Below, in pieces: positions 34,365 through 44,559 of a stretch of 64,000 nucleotides of DNA. Made by a program: the position numbers and the translations under genes. A model generated the notes under the pieces. The model was not told where the DNA came from, did not search any database, and saw only the letters and a program-made list of their open reading frames with translations. The DNA is from Gammaproteobacteria bacterium (lineage in GTDB: Bacteria; Pseudomonadota; Gammaproteobacteria; GCA-001735895). Within the stretch, counting starts at the first letter, position 1; every line of letters begins with the position of its first letter. Where the stretch lies: the NCBI GenBank assembly GCA_024225395.1, contig JAAEMR010000010.1, positions 62,001 to 126,000 on the forward strand. The letters are read 5' to 3'.

Positions 34365-34858
34365 TGAACCCTGCAGATAGCCTTCCACTCAGAGATATCC
34401 ATTTGCCAGATCCAGTGTCCTGGTGGCCGCCTGCGATGGGCTGGTGGTTTTTGCTGCTGTTTAGCCTGATTGTTATGTGGCTGTTGATTGTACTCATTAA
34501 AAAGTTGAGGAAGCCGGTTCTTAAAAAAAGTGCCAGAGCAGAAGTTGTTGCTGTGATTGAGGCTTATCACAACCATCAGGACAAACATTTACTCATTCAG
34601 CAGCTGTCGGTTACGTTAAAACGGATTGGTATTAGTTATCTGCAGCGAAACGAGATGGCGGGTTTGTCAGGCATAGAGTGGTATACGCAAATTAATTCGC
34701 TGGTTGAAAAAAATAAATTCAGTGAAGATGTTATCAGGCTTCTGTCTCAAGGGCCTTATCAGAAAAAACCGGAACTGGATGGTAAAACTGTTAATGATGT
34801 CATTCAGCAATCACGGCTCTGGGTTTCTGCTCTATCAAGGGAGAAACCGAATGCTTGA
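34364..34858 (+). CDS. DUF4381 membrane protein
   Basis: A 164-residue protein with one membrane helix at about 24-45 (MGWWFLLLFSLIVMWLLIVLI) preceded by a short periplasmic N-terminus LPLRDIHLPDPVSWWPPA, the DUF4381 signature. The cytoplasmic remainder is helical. Stop and start codons overlap with the neighbours on both sides, so it belongs to the operon. Function unknown. Confidence 0.88.
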   Translation: MNPADSLPLRDIHLPDPVSWWPPAMGWWFLLLFSLIVMWLLIVLIKKLRKPVLKKSARAEVVAVIEAYHNHQDKHLLIQQLSVTLKRIGISYLQRNEMAGLSGIEWYTQINSLVEKNKFSEDVIRLLSQGPYQKKPELDGKTVNDVIQQSRLWVSALSREKPNA

Positions 34859-35840
34859 ATTAGAGTGGCCTCTCGCTTTACTGTTTTTACCGCTGCCTGT
34901 ATTGGTTTGGTATTTCATTCCAGCGACAGGGACCCGGCAGCAGGCCGCATTACGTGTGCCCTTTATGCAGGATTTTGAATCGCTAAACGCAACTTTTCAA
35001 AAAAACAGAGTCAATATCTGGTTGAATATTGCACTGGTTATCTGCTGGCTTTTACTGGTGCTGGCGAGCGCTCGTCCGCTTTGGGTCGGAGAGCAAATTG
35101 AACTACCCGTCAGTGGTCGTGATTTAATGCTGGCCGTGGATTTGTCCGGCAGTATGCGGGTGGAAGATTTTCGCATTAAAGGACAGGCCGTAGATCGTTT
35201 GACAGCGACGAAATATGTTGCACAGGATTTTATCCGTGACCGAGAGGGAGATCGCCTGGGCCTGATTCTGTTTGGACGCAATGCTTATTTACAGACACCC
35301 CTGACCTTTGATTTGACCACGGTGAGTACCCTGCTGATGGAATCGGAAATAGGTCTGGCTGGAAGGGAAACCGCCATCGGTGATGCTATCGGTCTGGCAA
35401 TTAAACGCCTGAAAGATAAAAAAGATGGTAGCCGGGTATTAATACTGTTAACCGATGGAGCCAATACAGCTGGAGAAATTACCCCGTTAAAGGCTGCGGA
35501 ACTGGCGGCTAATCATGGCTTGAAAATTTATACCATTGGTATCGGTGCAGATGAAATGATACGTGAATCTTTTTTTGGCAAACAGCGAATCAACCCGTCG
35601 CAGGATCTGGATGAGGAAACTCTGACAGCTATTGCGGAAAAAACGGATGGCCAGTATTTTCGCGCAAGGGACACCGAAGAGCTGGCTGAAATTTATAAAA
35701 TACTGGACAAGCTTGAGCCTGTAGAAGTCGATACCCAGACACTGAGGCCCGAAAAATCTCTCTACATGTGGCCATTGGGGATCGCATTTTTATTAGCCAT
35801 GTTGATTGCATTATTCAGGTTAACAGGTCGAGGTAAATGA
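34851..35840 (+). CDS. batA: VWA-domain membrane protein, BatA type
   Basis: A 329-residue protein from the ATG at 34851, overlapping the DUF4381 stop by 8 bases. Helix 1 is near residue 5-22, helix 2 near 58-75, then a periplasmic or cytoplasmic von Willebrand factor A domain with MIDAS motif DLSGSM and ILLTDGANTAG. A last helix is at the C-terminus. It is the BatA-like partner of the Bat (Bacteroides aerotolerance) set, here in a proteobacterial operon. Probable role in envelope stress or complex assembly, powered by MoxR. Confidence 0.88.
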   Translation: MLELEWPLALLFLPLPVLVWYFIPATGTRQQAALRVPFMQDFESLNATFQKNRVNIWLNIALVICWLLLVLASARPLWVGEQIELPVSGRDLMLAVDLSGSMRVEDFRIKGQAVDRLTATKYVAQDFIRDREGDRLGLILFGRNAYLQTPLTFDLTTVSTLLMESEIGLAGRETAIGDAIGLAIKRLKDKKDGSRVLILLTDGANTAGEITPLKAAELAANHGLKIYTIGIGADEMIRESFFGKQRINPSQDLDEETLTAIAEKTDGQYFRARDTEELAEIYKILDKLEPVEVDTQTLRPEKSLYMWPLGIAFLLAMLIALFRLTGRGK

Positions 35841-37690
35841 TGATGGAATTTTATTTACTTCGAATTGAATGGTTATTGATGTTGATTCCACTGTTTTTAC
35901 TGGGATGGTTATTCTGGTCGAAAAAATTGTTTAGTCGTGATTGGGAGTCGGTTATTGATCCTCGTTTATTGCCACATTTGTTAGTGGGTAAAGCCGGCTC
36001 TAAAAGTATCTGGACACTATTATTCTGGATGAGTATCGGAGTGATTATTATTTTTGCGCTATCAGGTCCGGTGTGGAAAAAATTACCTTTACCTGTTTTT
36101 AAACAACAGTCGGCACTGGTGATTGTTTTAGATTTATCACGATCCATGAATGCTCAGGATGTTAAACCGGGTCGCCTGATTCGAGCCAGGTTGAAGTTAC
36201 TGGACCTGTTGAAGAATCGTAACGAAGGCCAGACAGCACTGATTGTCTTTGCGGCTACAGCTTACACGGTCAGCCCTTTAACGGATGACACTGATACGAT
36301 TCAGTCGCTGGTGAGCAGCCTGACCACGGAAATTATGCCGGTGCAGGGAAGTCGTGCAGATCTGGCGGTAGAAAAAGCGCTGCAATTATTTGAGAATGCG
36401 GGCATCAATAAAGGTGATATTTTACTGATCAGTGATGGCGTGAGTGCTGCCAGTGCTAATAAACTTAAGCAATTAAATATGGCAGATTTTCGCCTTTCAG
36501 TGCTTTCGGTTGGTACGCAACAGGGTGCACCGATACCGGCTCAATCGGGAGGTTTTGTTAAAGATCAAAAAGGTTCCATTGTCATTGCTAAAACTAACCA
36601 GCATGAATTACGTGCTCTGGCATCAAGCCTGGGCGGAGTTTTTAATGCTATGAGTCTTGATGATAGTGACTTACACAGTGTTCAAAAATTACTCGATAAT
36701 AATAAGATGTCTATGGATCATCAGCAAATGGACTTCAAGGCTGATCGCTGGCAGGAAGAAGGTCCCTGGTTATTATTGCTGGTGACTCCACTGGTAGCCC
36801 TGGTGTTCCGGCGGGGTATTTTTCTGAGTTTATTGCTGGTATTTATTATTTTACCGTTGCCGCGTCCGGTAATGGCGATTGATTTTCCTGAAAGTTGGCC
36901 GCGTTGGCAGAGTCTGTGGAAAAATACCAACCAGAGGGCTGCAGAATCGCTCAATTCTGGTGATGCGGAAAATGCTGCAGAACTGTTTGATCGTGCTGAC
37001 TGGAAAGCTGCTTCTCATTATAAAGCTGGCCAGTATGAACAGGCACTTGAACAACTGGAATCACTGAAGGGAGTTGAAGATGCTTACAACCGGGGCAATA
37101 CTCTGGCAAAATTGGGCAAGCTGGAACAGGCGCTGGAATCTTATGATGAAGTACTAAAGCAGCAACCTGCTCATGAAGATGCTGTGTTTAACCGTAAGCT
37201 GGTAGAAGAGGAAATTAAAAAGCAGCAGCAACAGCAACAGCAAAATCAGGACCAGCAGAATGGTGAGCAGAGTGATGCTGACCAGCAGCAGGGCGATAAA
37301 CAGCAACAGTCTGATCAGCTGAATCAGGATCAGAAAAACCAGGATCAACAAAGTGCTGAAAACTCTGATCAACAGCCAAGTGATCAGCAGTCTCAGGGAG
37401 AAAAAGATAAACAGCAAGATGCTCAACAACAGTCTGATGATGAAAAGCAAAAAGCGGATGAGGAAGCGAAACAGGCTGAGCAGCAAGAAGATGTAAAACA
37501 ACAGGAAAAAGAAGCCGAGCAGGCTGCAACAGAACAGAGCAATGAAGAGCCCACCGAAAGCCTTTCTGAACAGGCAGAAGCGCAATGGTTAAGACGAATA
37601 CCCGATGATCCAGGTGGGTTATTGAGAAATAAATTTAAGTACCAGTACGGCCGTCAACAGCAGCCATCTCAGGAAAAGGAGTCATGGTGA
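35837..37690 (+). CDS. BatB/BatC-type fusion: VWA plus TPR plus Gln-rich tail
   Basis: A 617-residue protein starting ATGATGATG over the batA stop. Residues 1-75 hold two helices. A VWA domain follows with MIDAS DLSRSMNAQD, then a further pair of helices near residues 310-350. A TPR region occupies about 395-450 (ADWKAASHYKAGQYEQALEQLESLKG..AYNRGNTLAKLGKLEQALESYDEVL). From about 455 to 565 the sequence is almost entirely Gln, Asp, Glu, Lys and Ser. BatB and BatC are separate proteins in Bacteroides; here they are fused. The low-complexity region may be a flexible spacer. Confidence 0.88.
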   Translation: MMMEFYLLRIEWLLMLIPLFLLGWLFWSKKLFSRDWESVIDPRLLPHLLVGKAGSKSIWTLLFWMSIGVIIIFALSGPVWKKLPLPVFKQQSALVIVLDLSRSMNAQDVKPGRLIRARLKLLDLLKNRNEGQTALIVFAATAYTVSPLTDDTDTIQSLVSSLTTEIMPVQGSRADLAVEKALQLFENAGINKGDILLISDGVSAASANKLKQLNMADFRLSVLSVGTQQGAPIPAQSGGFVKDQKGSIVIAKTNQHELRALASSLGGVFNAMSLDDSDLHSVQKLLDNNKMSMDHQQMDFKADRWQEEGPWLLLLVTPLVALVFRRGIFLSLLLVFIILPLPRPVMAIDFPESWPRWQSLWKNTNQRAAESLNSGDAENAAELFDRADWKAASHYKAGQYEQALEQLESLKGVEDAYNRGNTLAKLGKLEQALESYDEVLKQQPAHEDAVFNRKLVEEEIKKQQQQQQQNQDQQNGEQSDADQQQGDKQQQSDQLNQDQKNQDQQSAENSDQQPSDQQSQGEKDKQQDAQQQSDDEKQKADEEAKQAEQQEDVKQQEKEAEQAATEQSNEEPTESLSEQAEAQWLRRIPDDPGGLLRNKFKYQYGRQQQPSQEKESW

Positions 37691-39423
37691 TAAAATCTAA
37701 TTCATTTTTGAATGCAGCAGGAAACGTTAATATCAGATTTTTGCAGATTAATTTTTTTGTACTGTTACTCGCGCTTCCCACTTTGGTGACAGCTGCTACC
37801 ATTCAGGTTAAAGCGGATCGTAACCCGGTGAGTTTAAATGAATCATTTCAGCTGATTTATGAAAGCAGTGAATCGGTGGATGATGACCCTGATTTTGCTC
37901 CTCTGCAAAAATACCTGGATATATTGAATCGTAGTCAAAGCAGCAACATCAGTATTGTTAATGGACGTTATAACAGCAGTAAAACCTGGGTTTTGAACGT
38001 AATCGCCCGGCAGGTTGGCGTTATTGTTTTACCGCCTGTTTCTTTTGGCTCAGATTTAAGCGACCCTTATAAAATTACGGTAAAAGCGGCGACTAAAAAT
38101 CAACTGGTTCAATCCGGATTTTATACTCGGATTCGAGTAGACCAGGAGCAGGTTTATGCCCAGCAACAACTGGTCATAACGCAACAATTATTCAGCGATA
38201 AAAATCTGTCCGCCTATGGCATGGCTGAAATTGATTTCAATGGCATGGATGTGATCAGTCTGCCACTAGGGGATGAAAAGAAGTATAAAACTCAAATCGG
38301 TGATAAAGCCTACCTGGTGATTGAAAAAAAATACGCGGTATTTCCACAAACCAGCGGCCTGTTAAAGTTAGCTCCTGTGCTGGCTGAGGCAAGAACAGGA
38401 TCTGCTTCAAATTCTTTTTTCAATTCCCTGGGTAATGGGAAAGTGGTGCGCGCTCGTTCAAATGCTCTTGATATTGCAGTATTACCAGTGCCAGCAAATA
38501 TTAATGTGAACCCCTGGTTACCAGCCAAAAATTTCCAGCTACTGGAGCAGTGGCCAGCAAATCCTCCACAGTTTGTTCAGAGTGAACCTGTAACAAGAAC
38601 ACTGTCAATAAAAGCAGAGGGTTTGACTGCGGCACAATTACCGGTGCTACCGGATATTTCGATAGATGGATTGAAGCAGTATCCTGATCAGCCTCTATTA
38701 AATGATATTCAAAATGATACGGGTATTACCGGTTATCGTGTGGAAAAGATAGCTCTTATTCCCACTGTGTCTGGAAAAATCACCCTGCCAGCCATTGATA
38801 TACCCTGGTGGAATACCACAACGCAGAAAAGAGAAGTTGCAAGCATTCCTGCTCGAATCATAAATGTTATTCCTTCTGCATCGCCAGTGACACCTGCAGT
38901 AACCCCGTCCACTGTGCCACAGGCTGTCGCAGCAGAAATCGAACCTGTTGAAAGTACTCAATCTGTGGATTTGTTGTCATCTGCTGAGTCAAAAATATGG
39001 ATGTTCGTGGCAATTTTATTTGCTGTTGCCTGGATTGTGACTTCCTTAAGCTGGTTTTTTGTCAGTAGAAAAAAGCGTCCTGTTAATAATAAGGAACAGT
39101 CAGCTCTATCTGCTAAACAACAGTACAAGTTATTAAAAGTAACCTGTGCCAAAAAGGATGTTGCAGGGGTGAGATTGAGCCTGGTTAACTGGGCTCAGGC
39201 TTTCTTTTCAAAAAGTAATATTAATAACCTTCAGGATCTTGTCCAATATGTTCCAGCTGAGCTTTCCAGAGAAATAAAAAAACTGGATGCGATACTGTAT
39301 GGAGGCCAGCAGCTAGAAATCAACTTTGACTTAATAATTGATAGTATTGAACAGTTGATAAAATCTGAAAGTTCTAAATCTTCACAGAAGCAGCCCGAAT
39401 TGCTGGAACCTCTCTACAAATAG
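37684..39423 (+). CDS. batD: BatD-like protein
   Basis: A 579-residue protein beginning inside the end of the preceding gene. A signal-anchor or signal peptide (residues 17-38, cleavage after TLVTA) leads into a large periplasmic beta-rich region with IQVKADRNPVSLNESFQLIYES. Several Ig-like segments characteristic of BatD follow. A membrane helix near 438-460 (MFVAILFAVAWIVTSLSWFF) precedes a cytoplasmic helical tail. BatD is the last member of the operon; it is expected to contact the VWA proteins in the membrane. Confidence 0.88.
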   Translation: MVIKSNSFLNAAGNVNIRFLQINFFVLLLALPTLVTAATIQVKADRNPVSLNESFQLIYESSESVDDDPDFAPLQKYLDILNRSQSSNISIVNGRYNSSKTWVLNVIARQVGVIVLPPVSFGSDLSDPYKITVKAATKNQLVQSGFYTRIRVDQEQVYAQQQLVITQQLFSDKNLSAYGMAEIDFNGMDVISLPLGDEKKYKTQIGDKAYLVIEKKYAVFPQTSGLLKLAPVLAEARTGSASNSFFNSLGNGKVVRARSNALDIAVLPVPANINVNPWLPAKNFQLLEQWPANPPQFVQSEPVTRTLSIKAEGLTAAQLPVLPDISIDGLKQYPDQPLLNDIQNDTGITGYRVEKIALIPTVSGKITLPAIDIPWWNTTTQKREVASIPARIINVIPSASPVTPAVTPSTVPQAVAAEIEPVESTQSVDLLSSAESKIWMFVAILFAVAWIVTSLSWFFVSRKKRPVNNKEQSALSAKQQYKLLKVTCAKKDVAGVRLSLVNWAQAFFSKSNINNLQDLVQYVPAELSREIKKLDAILYGGQQLEINFDLIIDSIEQLIKSESSKSSQKQPELLEPLYK

Positions 39424-39504
39424 CAGAAGTGACCTGAAGAAGTGGCTTTAGCCGGCTAATTCAGCTCATTTTCTGCTTACAACTGATTTCTTCAAAATGC
39501 TATA

Positions 39505-39672
39505 CTAGGAGCCTGTTGGACTTATGATGAAACTACTGCGGAAATGAGATTTTGACCACCTTTTCCTATCGATTTAGTTAAATATGAATAACTTTTAGCC
39601 CAAATCGATAGAAAAATCTGCCACAAAATGACTTTCCCTCGCTACGATCACATAAGTCAGAAAGACTCCTAG
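39505..39672. mobile_element. MITE-like 168-bp imperfect palindrome
   Basis: Both ends carry the tetranucleotide CTAG, followed by inverted terminal repeats: CTAGGAGCCTGTTGGACTTATG on the left against CTAGGAGTCTTTCTGACTTATG read inward from the right. The symmetry continues to a central stem CTATCGATTT (39566-39575)/AAATCGATAG (39602-39611) around one midpoint. It encodes nothing, ends 24 bases before obgE, and resembles a non-autonomous element. Terminal repeats with CTGT.GGACTTA are reminiscent of IS1182-type elements; that family link is tentative. Confidence 0.75.
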
Positions 39673-40734
<1,062 letters not shown>

Positions 40735-40741
40735 AGTCAGC

Positions 40742-41851
40742 ATGAACAGGATTAGTCGAGTAGTCGTAAAAATTGGCAGTGCACTGATTACCAATGACGG
40801 GAAAGGTCTGGATCACCAGGCTATTACGCAATGGGCCGATCAAATGGCCCAGTTACGCTTATCCGGGGTAGACGTTGTTTTGGTTTCCTCGGGGGCTGTT
40901 GCTGAAGGTATTACCCGACTGGGTTTACATACTCGTCCGCGCAGTATCCATGCTTTGCAGGCTTCTGCTGCGGTGGGTCAAATGGGTTTAGTTCAGGCTT
41001 ATGAAAGCTGTTTTCAGAAGCATGGCATACAGACAGCCCAGGTATTGCTGACTCATGAAGATCTGGCTAATCGCCAGCGCTATTTGAATGCCCGTTCTAC
41101 GCTGCGAACCTTGCTTGATTTTGGCGTCGTGCCAGTGGTCAACGAAAACGATACGGTGGCCACCGATGAAATTAGATTCGGTGATAATGATACTTTAGGC
41201 GCTCTGGTTGCGAATATAATCGAAGCAGATTTACTCATTATTCTGACTGACCAGAAAGGACTTTTTGATAGCAACCCGGATCAAAACCCCAACGCTAAAT
41301 TTATTCAGAAAGCAGATGCTGATGATGACATGCTAATGAGCTTTGCCGGAAGTAGTAAAGGAAATCTGGGGCAGGGTGGAATGCAAACTAAAATTATTGC
41401 TGCTCAAAAAGCAGCGCGTTCCGGGACTCATACCGTCATTGCTTCTGGCCGTGAAGAGGACGCTATCAAACGTGTGGTGAAAGGTGAGTCGCTGGGTACT
41501 TTTCTGACTGCTGCAAAAGGTCAGATGGCCGCCAGAAAGCAGTGGCTGGCCGGTCATATGCGCTGTGCAGGCGAACTGGTACTGGATGACGGTGCTGTCA
41601 GGGTTTTACAGAATTCCGGAGCTAGCCTGTTACCTATAGGGGTCAAAGCAGTTAAAGGAGAGTTCAAGCGGGGTGAAGTTATCGCCTGTGTGAATACCAA
41701 TGGAAGTGAAGTGGCCAGAGGCCTGGTTAATTACCCTTCAGATGAAACGCGAAAAATTATTGGTCATACCAGCAAACATATTTCCGGCATTTTAGGTTAT
41801 GTCGATGATGAAGAACTGGTGCACAGGGATAATTTAATCTTACTTGGTTAA
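40742..41851 (+). CDS. proB: Glutamate 5-kinase with PUA domain
   Basis: A 369-residue enzyme for the first step of proline synthesis, phosphorylating glutamate. The amino-acid kinase domain (residues 5-260) has [39 protein letters not shown] and [12 protein letters not shown]. The C-terminal PUA domain is at about 275-360. proA is not adjacent. It follows obgE as in many gammaproteobacteria. Confidence 0.96.
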   Translation: MNRISRVVVKIGSALITNDGKGLDHQAITQWADQMAQLRLSGVDVVLVSSGAVAEGITRLGLHTRPRSIHALQASAAVGQMGLVQAYESCFQKHGIQTAQVLLTHEDLANRQRYLNARSTLRTLLDFGVVPVVNENDTVATDEIRFGDNDTLGALVANIIEADLLIILTDQKGLFDSNPDQNPNAKFIQKADADDDMLMSFAGSSKGNLGQGGMQTKIIAAQKAARSGTHTVIASGREEDAIKRVVKGESLGTFLTAAKGQMAARKQWLAGHMRCAGELVLDDGAVRVLQNSGASLLPIGVKAVKGEFKRGEVIACVNTNGSEVARGLVNYPSDETRKIIGHTSKHISGILGYVDDEELVHRDNLILLG

Positions 41852-41860
41852 CAGAATTTA

Positions 41861-41918
41861 ACTCAACTCAAAAGCTGCCTTTGGTATTACAGGCGAAACA
41901 GGTTTCTTTGAGTTGAGT
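41861..41918. repeat. Long-loop inverted repeat after proB
   Basis: ACTCAACTCAAA (41861-41872) is repeated perfectly inverted as TTTGAGTTGAGT (41907-41918), with a 34-base interior holding GCCTTTGGTATTACAGGC-like symmetry. It lies between the convergent proB and AIM24-type genes and may act as a bidirectional end-of-transcript structure, although the T-run is short. Confidence 0.5.
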
Positions 41919-41956
41919 ATTGAGTTGTTTCCAGTATTGTATTTCAAGGTTAATAA

Positions 41957-42733
41957 TTAATCCCCGTCCAGCATATTTCCAATCTTACCCAGCACCGAGC
42001 CTTCTCCCGTTCCACCCCCCGCATTGGTGAGAATGCGATCGGCCATGCGAGCAAATGGCAGGCTTTGTAACCATACGGTTCCTGTACCCTGTAAGGTGGC
42101 CAGAAACAGGCCTTCACCACCAAATACCATTGATTTCAGGTTGCCTGCTCGTTGGATATCATAATCGATATCTCCGCTGAAACCTACCAGGCAGCCTGTA
42201 TCTACTCTGAGTTTTTCTCCTTTTAGTTTCTTCTCAATAACGGTGCCACCAGCCTGAATAAATGCCATACCATCACCTTCGAGGGCTTGCAGGATAAAAC
42301 CTTCTCCACCGAAAAAACCGCTACCCAGTTTACGGTTAAAGCTGATGTCAATTTTGGTGCCAAATGCAGCACATAAAAAGGCATCTTTCTGGCAGGTGAT
42401 TCTGCCACCTAATTCGGCCATATTGAGTGGCACAATATTTCCTGGATAAGGGGCTGAGAATGCGACTCGTTTTTTTCCGTGTCCATGATGAGTGAAGTGG
42501 GTGGTAAAGATCGATTCGCCCGTCATCATTCTTTTACCAGCCTGAAATAGTTTTCCCATGATGCCTTCGTTGGCTTCACTGCCATCACCCATGCGAGTTT
42601 CGAAGTCGATGCCTTCTTCCATGTAAGTCATGGCACCGGCTTCAGCGACAACGGTTTCACCCGGATCTAGCTCTACTTCGATTAGCTGTAGCTCAGCACC
42701 TATTATTTCATAATCTATTTCATGGCAAATCAT
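41957..42733 (-). CDS. TIGR00266/AIM24 family protein
   Basis: A 258-residue protein of the AIM24 (PF01987) beta-solenoid-like family: [41 protein letters not shown] at the start, repeated [14 protein letters not shown] and [23 protein letters not shown] units, and a Gly-rich tail ending NMLDGD. Family function is unclear (some members are linked to membrane binding or mitochondria organisation). It sits 12 bases downstream of the S1-domain gene, a probable two-gene operon. Confidence 0.88.
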   Translation of the reverse strand: MICHEIDYEIIGAELQLIEVELDPGETVVAEAGAMTYMEEGIDFETRMGDGSEANEGIMGKLFQAGKRMMTGESIFTTHFTHHGHGKKRVAFSAPYPGNIVPLNMAELGGRITCQKDAFLCAAFGTKIDISFNRKLGSGFFGGEGFILQALEGDGMAFIQAGGTVIEKKLKGEKLRVDTGCLVGFSGDIDYDIQRAGNLKSMVFGGEGLFLATLQGTGTVWLQSLPFARMADRILTNAGGGTGEGSVLGKIGNMLDGD

Positions 42734-42745
42734 ATGTCTCTCCTA

Positions 42746-43582
42746 TTATTTTTCTATCAGCCGAATTCCATCTTTTTCAATCGTGATAACCCGTTGTTTA
42801 TATAATCCGCCGATTGCCCTTTTAAAAGCTTTTTTACTCATGCCGAATAATCTGGATATAAGTTGTGGATCGGACTTATCGTGAACGGGAGCGAAGCCAT
42901 TTTGCTTGTTCAAATATTGTAAAATAATTTTAGCATATTTATCCCGGGTTTCCTGCCCGCCCTGCAGGCTTAAATCAATTTTCCCATCGGCACGGATTTT
43001 TTTAATAAAACCTTTTTTAGATTGACCAAAGCTTAGTCGCTGGAATACATCGTCCTTATATAAAACTCCCCAGTGGCTATTGTTAATAATGGCTTTGAAA
43101 CCCAGCTCTGTGGTATTTGCAATAATCAAATCAACCTGTTGCTGAGGTCTGAAATTGTGTGGCCTGTCATCATCCAGAAATTTATCAATTTTTGAAGATG
43201 CCGCTATCCGACCATCACGTTGGTCAAGATATAAATACACCAGGTACGAATGATCGACTTCCATCTTGCGGTGCTGCTCAGCAAAAGGGACTAATAAATC
43301 TTTATCCAGTCCCCAGTCTAAAAACGCACCAATTTCAGTAATAGCCAGAACTTTTAAATACGCAAATTCAGCGACTTTAGCTTTGGGCCTTTGGGTTGTG
43401 GCCACCGGGCGATCTTCTGAATCGAGGTATAGAAAAACATCAACACTGTCGCCTGGTGCTAAATGATCAGGTGCATGTCTTTTAGGTAATAACACTTCGC
43501 CGAGTTCTTCGGCATCCAGGTAAAATCCAAAATCAACGGTTTTTATCACTTCTAAAGAGTAACTCTGGCCTAAAGTAATCAT
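42746..43582 (-). CDS. CvfB/YitL-like S1 RNA-binding protein
   Basis: A 278-residue protein with three S1-like beta-barrel units: residues 1-60 (LGQSYSLEVIKTVDFGFYLD), 68-130 (AYLKVLAITEIGAFLDWGLDKDLLVPFAEQ) and 150-210 (GFKAIINNSHWGVLYKDDVF). A winged helix at the C-terminus (ISRLFGMSKKAFKRAIGGLYKQRVITIEKDGIRLIE) completes the CvfB plan. CvfB proteins bind RNA and affect virulence gene expression in Staphylococcus; in this organism the RNA targets are unknown. Confidence 0.92.
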   Translation of the reverse strand: MITLGQSYSLEVIKTVDFGFYLDAEELGEVLLPKRHAPDHLAPGDSVDVFLYLDSEDRPVATTQRPKAKVAEFAYLKVLAITEIGAFLDWGLDKDLLVPFAEQHRKMEVDHSYLVYLYLDQRDGRIAASSKIDKFLDDDRPHNFRPQQQVDLIIANTTELGFKAIINNSHWGVLYKDDVFQRLSFGQSKKGFIKKIRADGKIDLSLQGGQETRDKYAKIILQYLNKQNGFAPVHDKSDPQLISRLFGMSKKAFKRAIGGLYKQRVITIEKDGIRLIEK

Positions 43583-43625
43583 GTTATTGCTGTGGTTAAA
43601 TATTGAGAGGTGATTATACAGGTAA

Positions 43626-43715
43626 AACGATTTTTACCACAGAGGACACTCAGAGCACAGAGGAAAAATAATGTTTACAATCAAAAGATTTTTCACCACG
43701 AACTAAGGTTGTTAA
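43626..43715. repeat. CACC.CGAAC/CACAGAG intergenic repeats
   Basis: TTACCACAGAGGACACTCAGAGCACAGAGG at about 43634-43665 and TCAAAAGATTTTTCACCACGAACTAAGG at about 43681-43708. The second unit matches 943-970 at the left of the window. Members of this family also occur at 45545-45707 and 52974-53000. Confidence 0.75.
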
Positions 43716-43717
43716 TG

Positions 43718-44431
43718 TTAATCATGTTTTAACGCACGGGCCAGGCTCCAGACCTGTATTTGTTGTACGCCCGATTTCTTTAACACTTTACAGATTTCGG
43801 TCATGGTGCTACCTGTGGTGATGATGTCATCGATGAGCGCTACGGATTTGTATTGTTGTTGAGGAGTATACTCGAAGGCTTTTTGAATGTTTTTGTGGCG
43901 TTTATTCAAGCTAAGACCTGATTGAGCTTGTGTCGCTTTTACTCGTTTCAGGCTGCACCGGTCAATGGGAATGTTTAATAACAGGGAAAGTGCAGTGGCA
44001 ATTTCTTCTGCCTGATTATAACCACGTTCAAGTAACCTGGTTTTATGTAATGGAACTGGTAGCAAGACGTCTACCCGGCTGTTTTGATAATAGGGTTGAA
44101 TATGAGTGAGCAGTGCATTGGCATTGTGTAGTTGCTCGTTGAATTTAAGGTCCTGAATTATTTTTCGAGTCCAGCCTGTGTAAATTAATGGAGCAATCAT
44201 GGTTTTCCAGCGAGGTGGTTGTTTAAGGCAGGATGGGCAAATATGACTGGTAACTTTATTGGGTAAACCGCAGCAGGAGCAGGGATTGGGAACCCTGGTT
44301 AATGAATCTACACAATATTGGCAAATGAACTCGCTTGATTTAACAGGCGTGCCACAGGTCAGGCATAGGCCTGGATTTAGAATTTGGCTTAATTTATACC
44401 TGATATTGAAATAAATACGTCTTCCTGACAT
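43718..44431 (-). CDS. comF: ComF-family phosphoribosyltransferase-like protein
   Basis: A 237-residue protein. The N-terminal zinc ribbon has paired cysteines: CLTCGTPV, FICQYCVDSL, CSCCGLP and ICPSCLKQP. The phosphoribosyltransferase-like domain carries LLPVPLHKTRLLERGYNQAEEIA and the PRPP motif VALIDDIITTGSTM. Family members take part in uptake of transforming DNA. It is divergent from bioB, as in many gammaproteobacteria. Confidence 0.94.
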   Translation of the reverse strand: MSGRRIYFNIRYKLSQILNPGLCLTCGTPVKSSEFICQYCVDSLTRVPNPCSCCGLPNKVTSHICPSCLKQPPRWKTMIAPLIYTGWTRKIIQDLKFNEQLHNANALLTHIQPYYQNSRVDVLLPVPLHKTRLLERGYNQAEEIATALSLLLNIPIDRCSLKRVKATQAQSGLSLNKRHKNIQKAFEYTPQQQYKSVALIDDIITTGSTMTEICKVLKKSGVQQIQVWSLARALKHD

Positions 44432-44459
44432 GATTCTGACTCCATAACTTGTGACGACC

Positions 44460-44490
44460 CCTGAATTCGCCCATAAGTCACGAATTCAGG
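44460..44490. promoter_or_regulatory. Perfect inverted repeat between comF and bioB
   Basis: CCTGAATTCG (44460-44469) and CGAATTCAGG (44481-44490) flank an 11-base spacer, giving a perfect 10-bp stem. It lies 70 bases before bioB. It does not resemble the BirA operator (TTGTAAACC..GGTTTACAA). It may be an operator or part of a small dispersed palindrome. Confidence 0.55.
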
Positions 44491-44559
44491 ATTGACTAAT
44501 CCCTTAATAGTAATAGACTGACCAGCCATTTTCTCATTTAAGAAATAACGAGCTGTATC

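Noticed and set aside
37154-37585. 143-codon Leu-rich antisense frame
   Set aside because: It is the complement of the Gln-rich low-complexity region (CAG read as CTG) and has no independent support.
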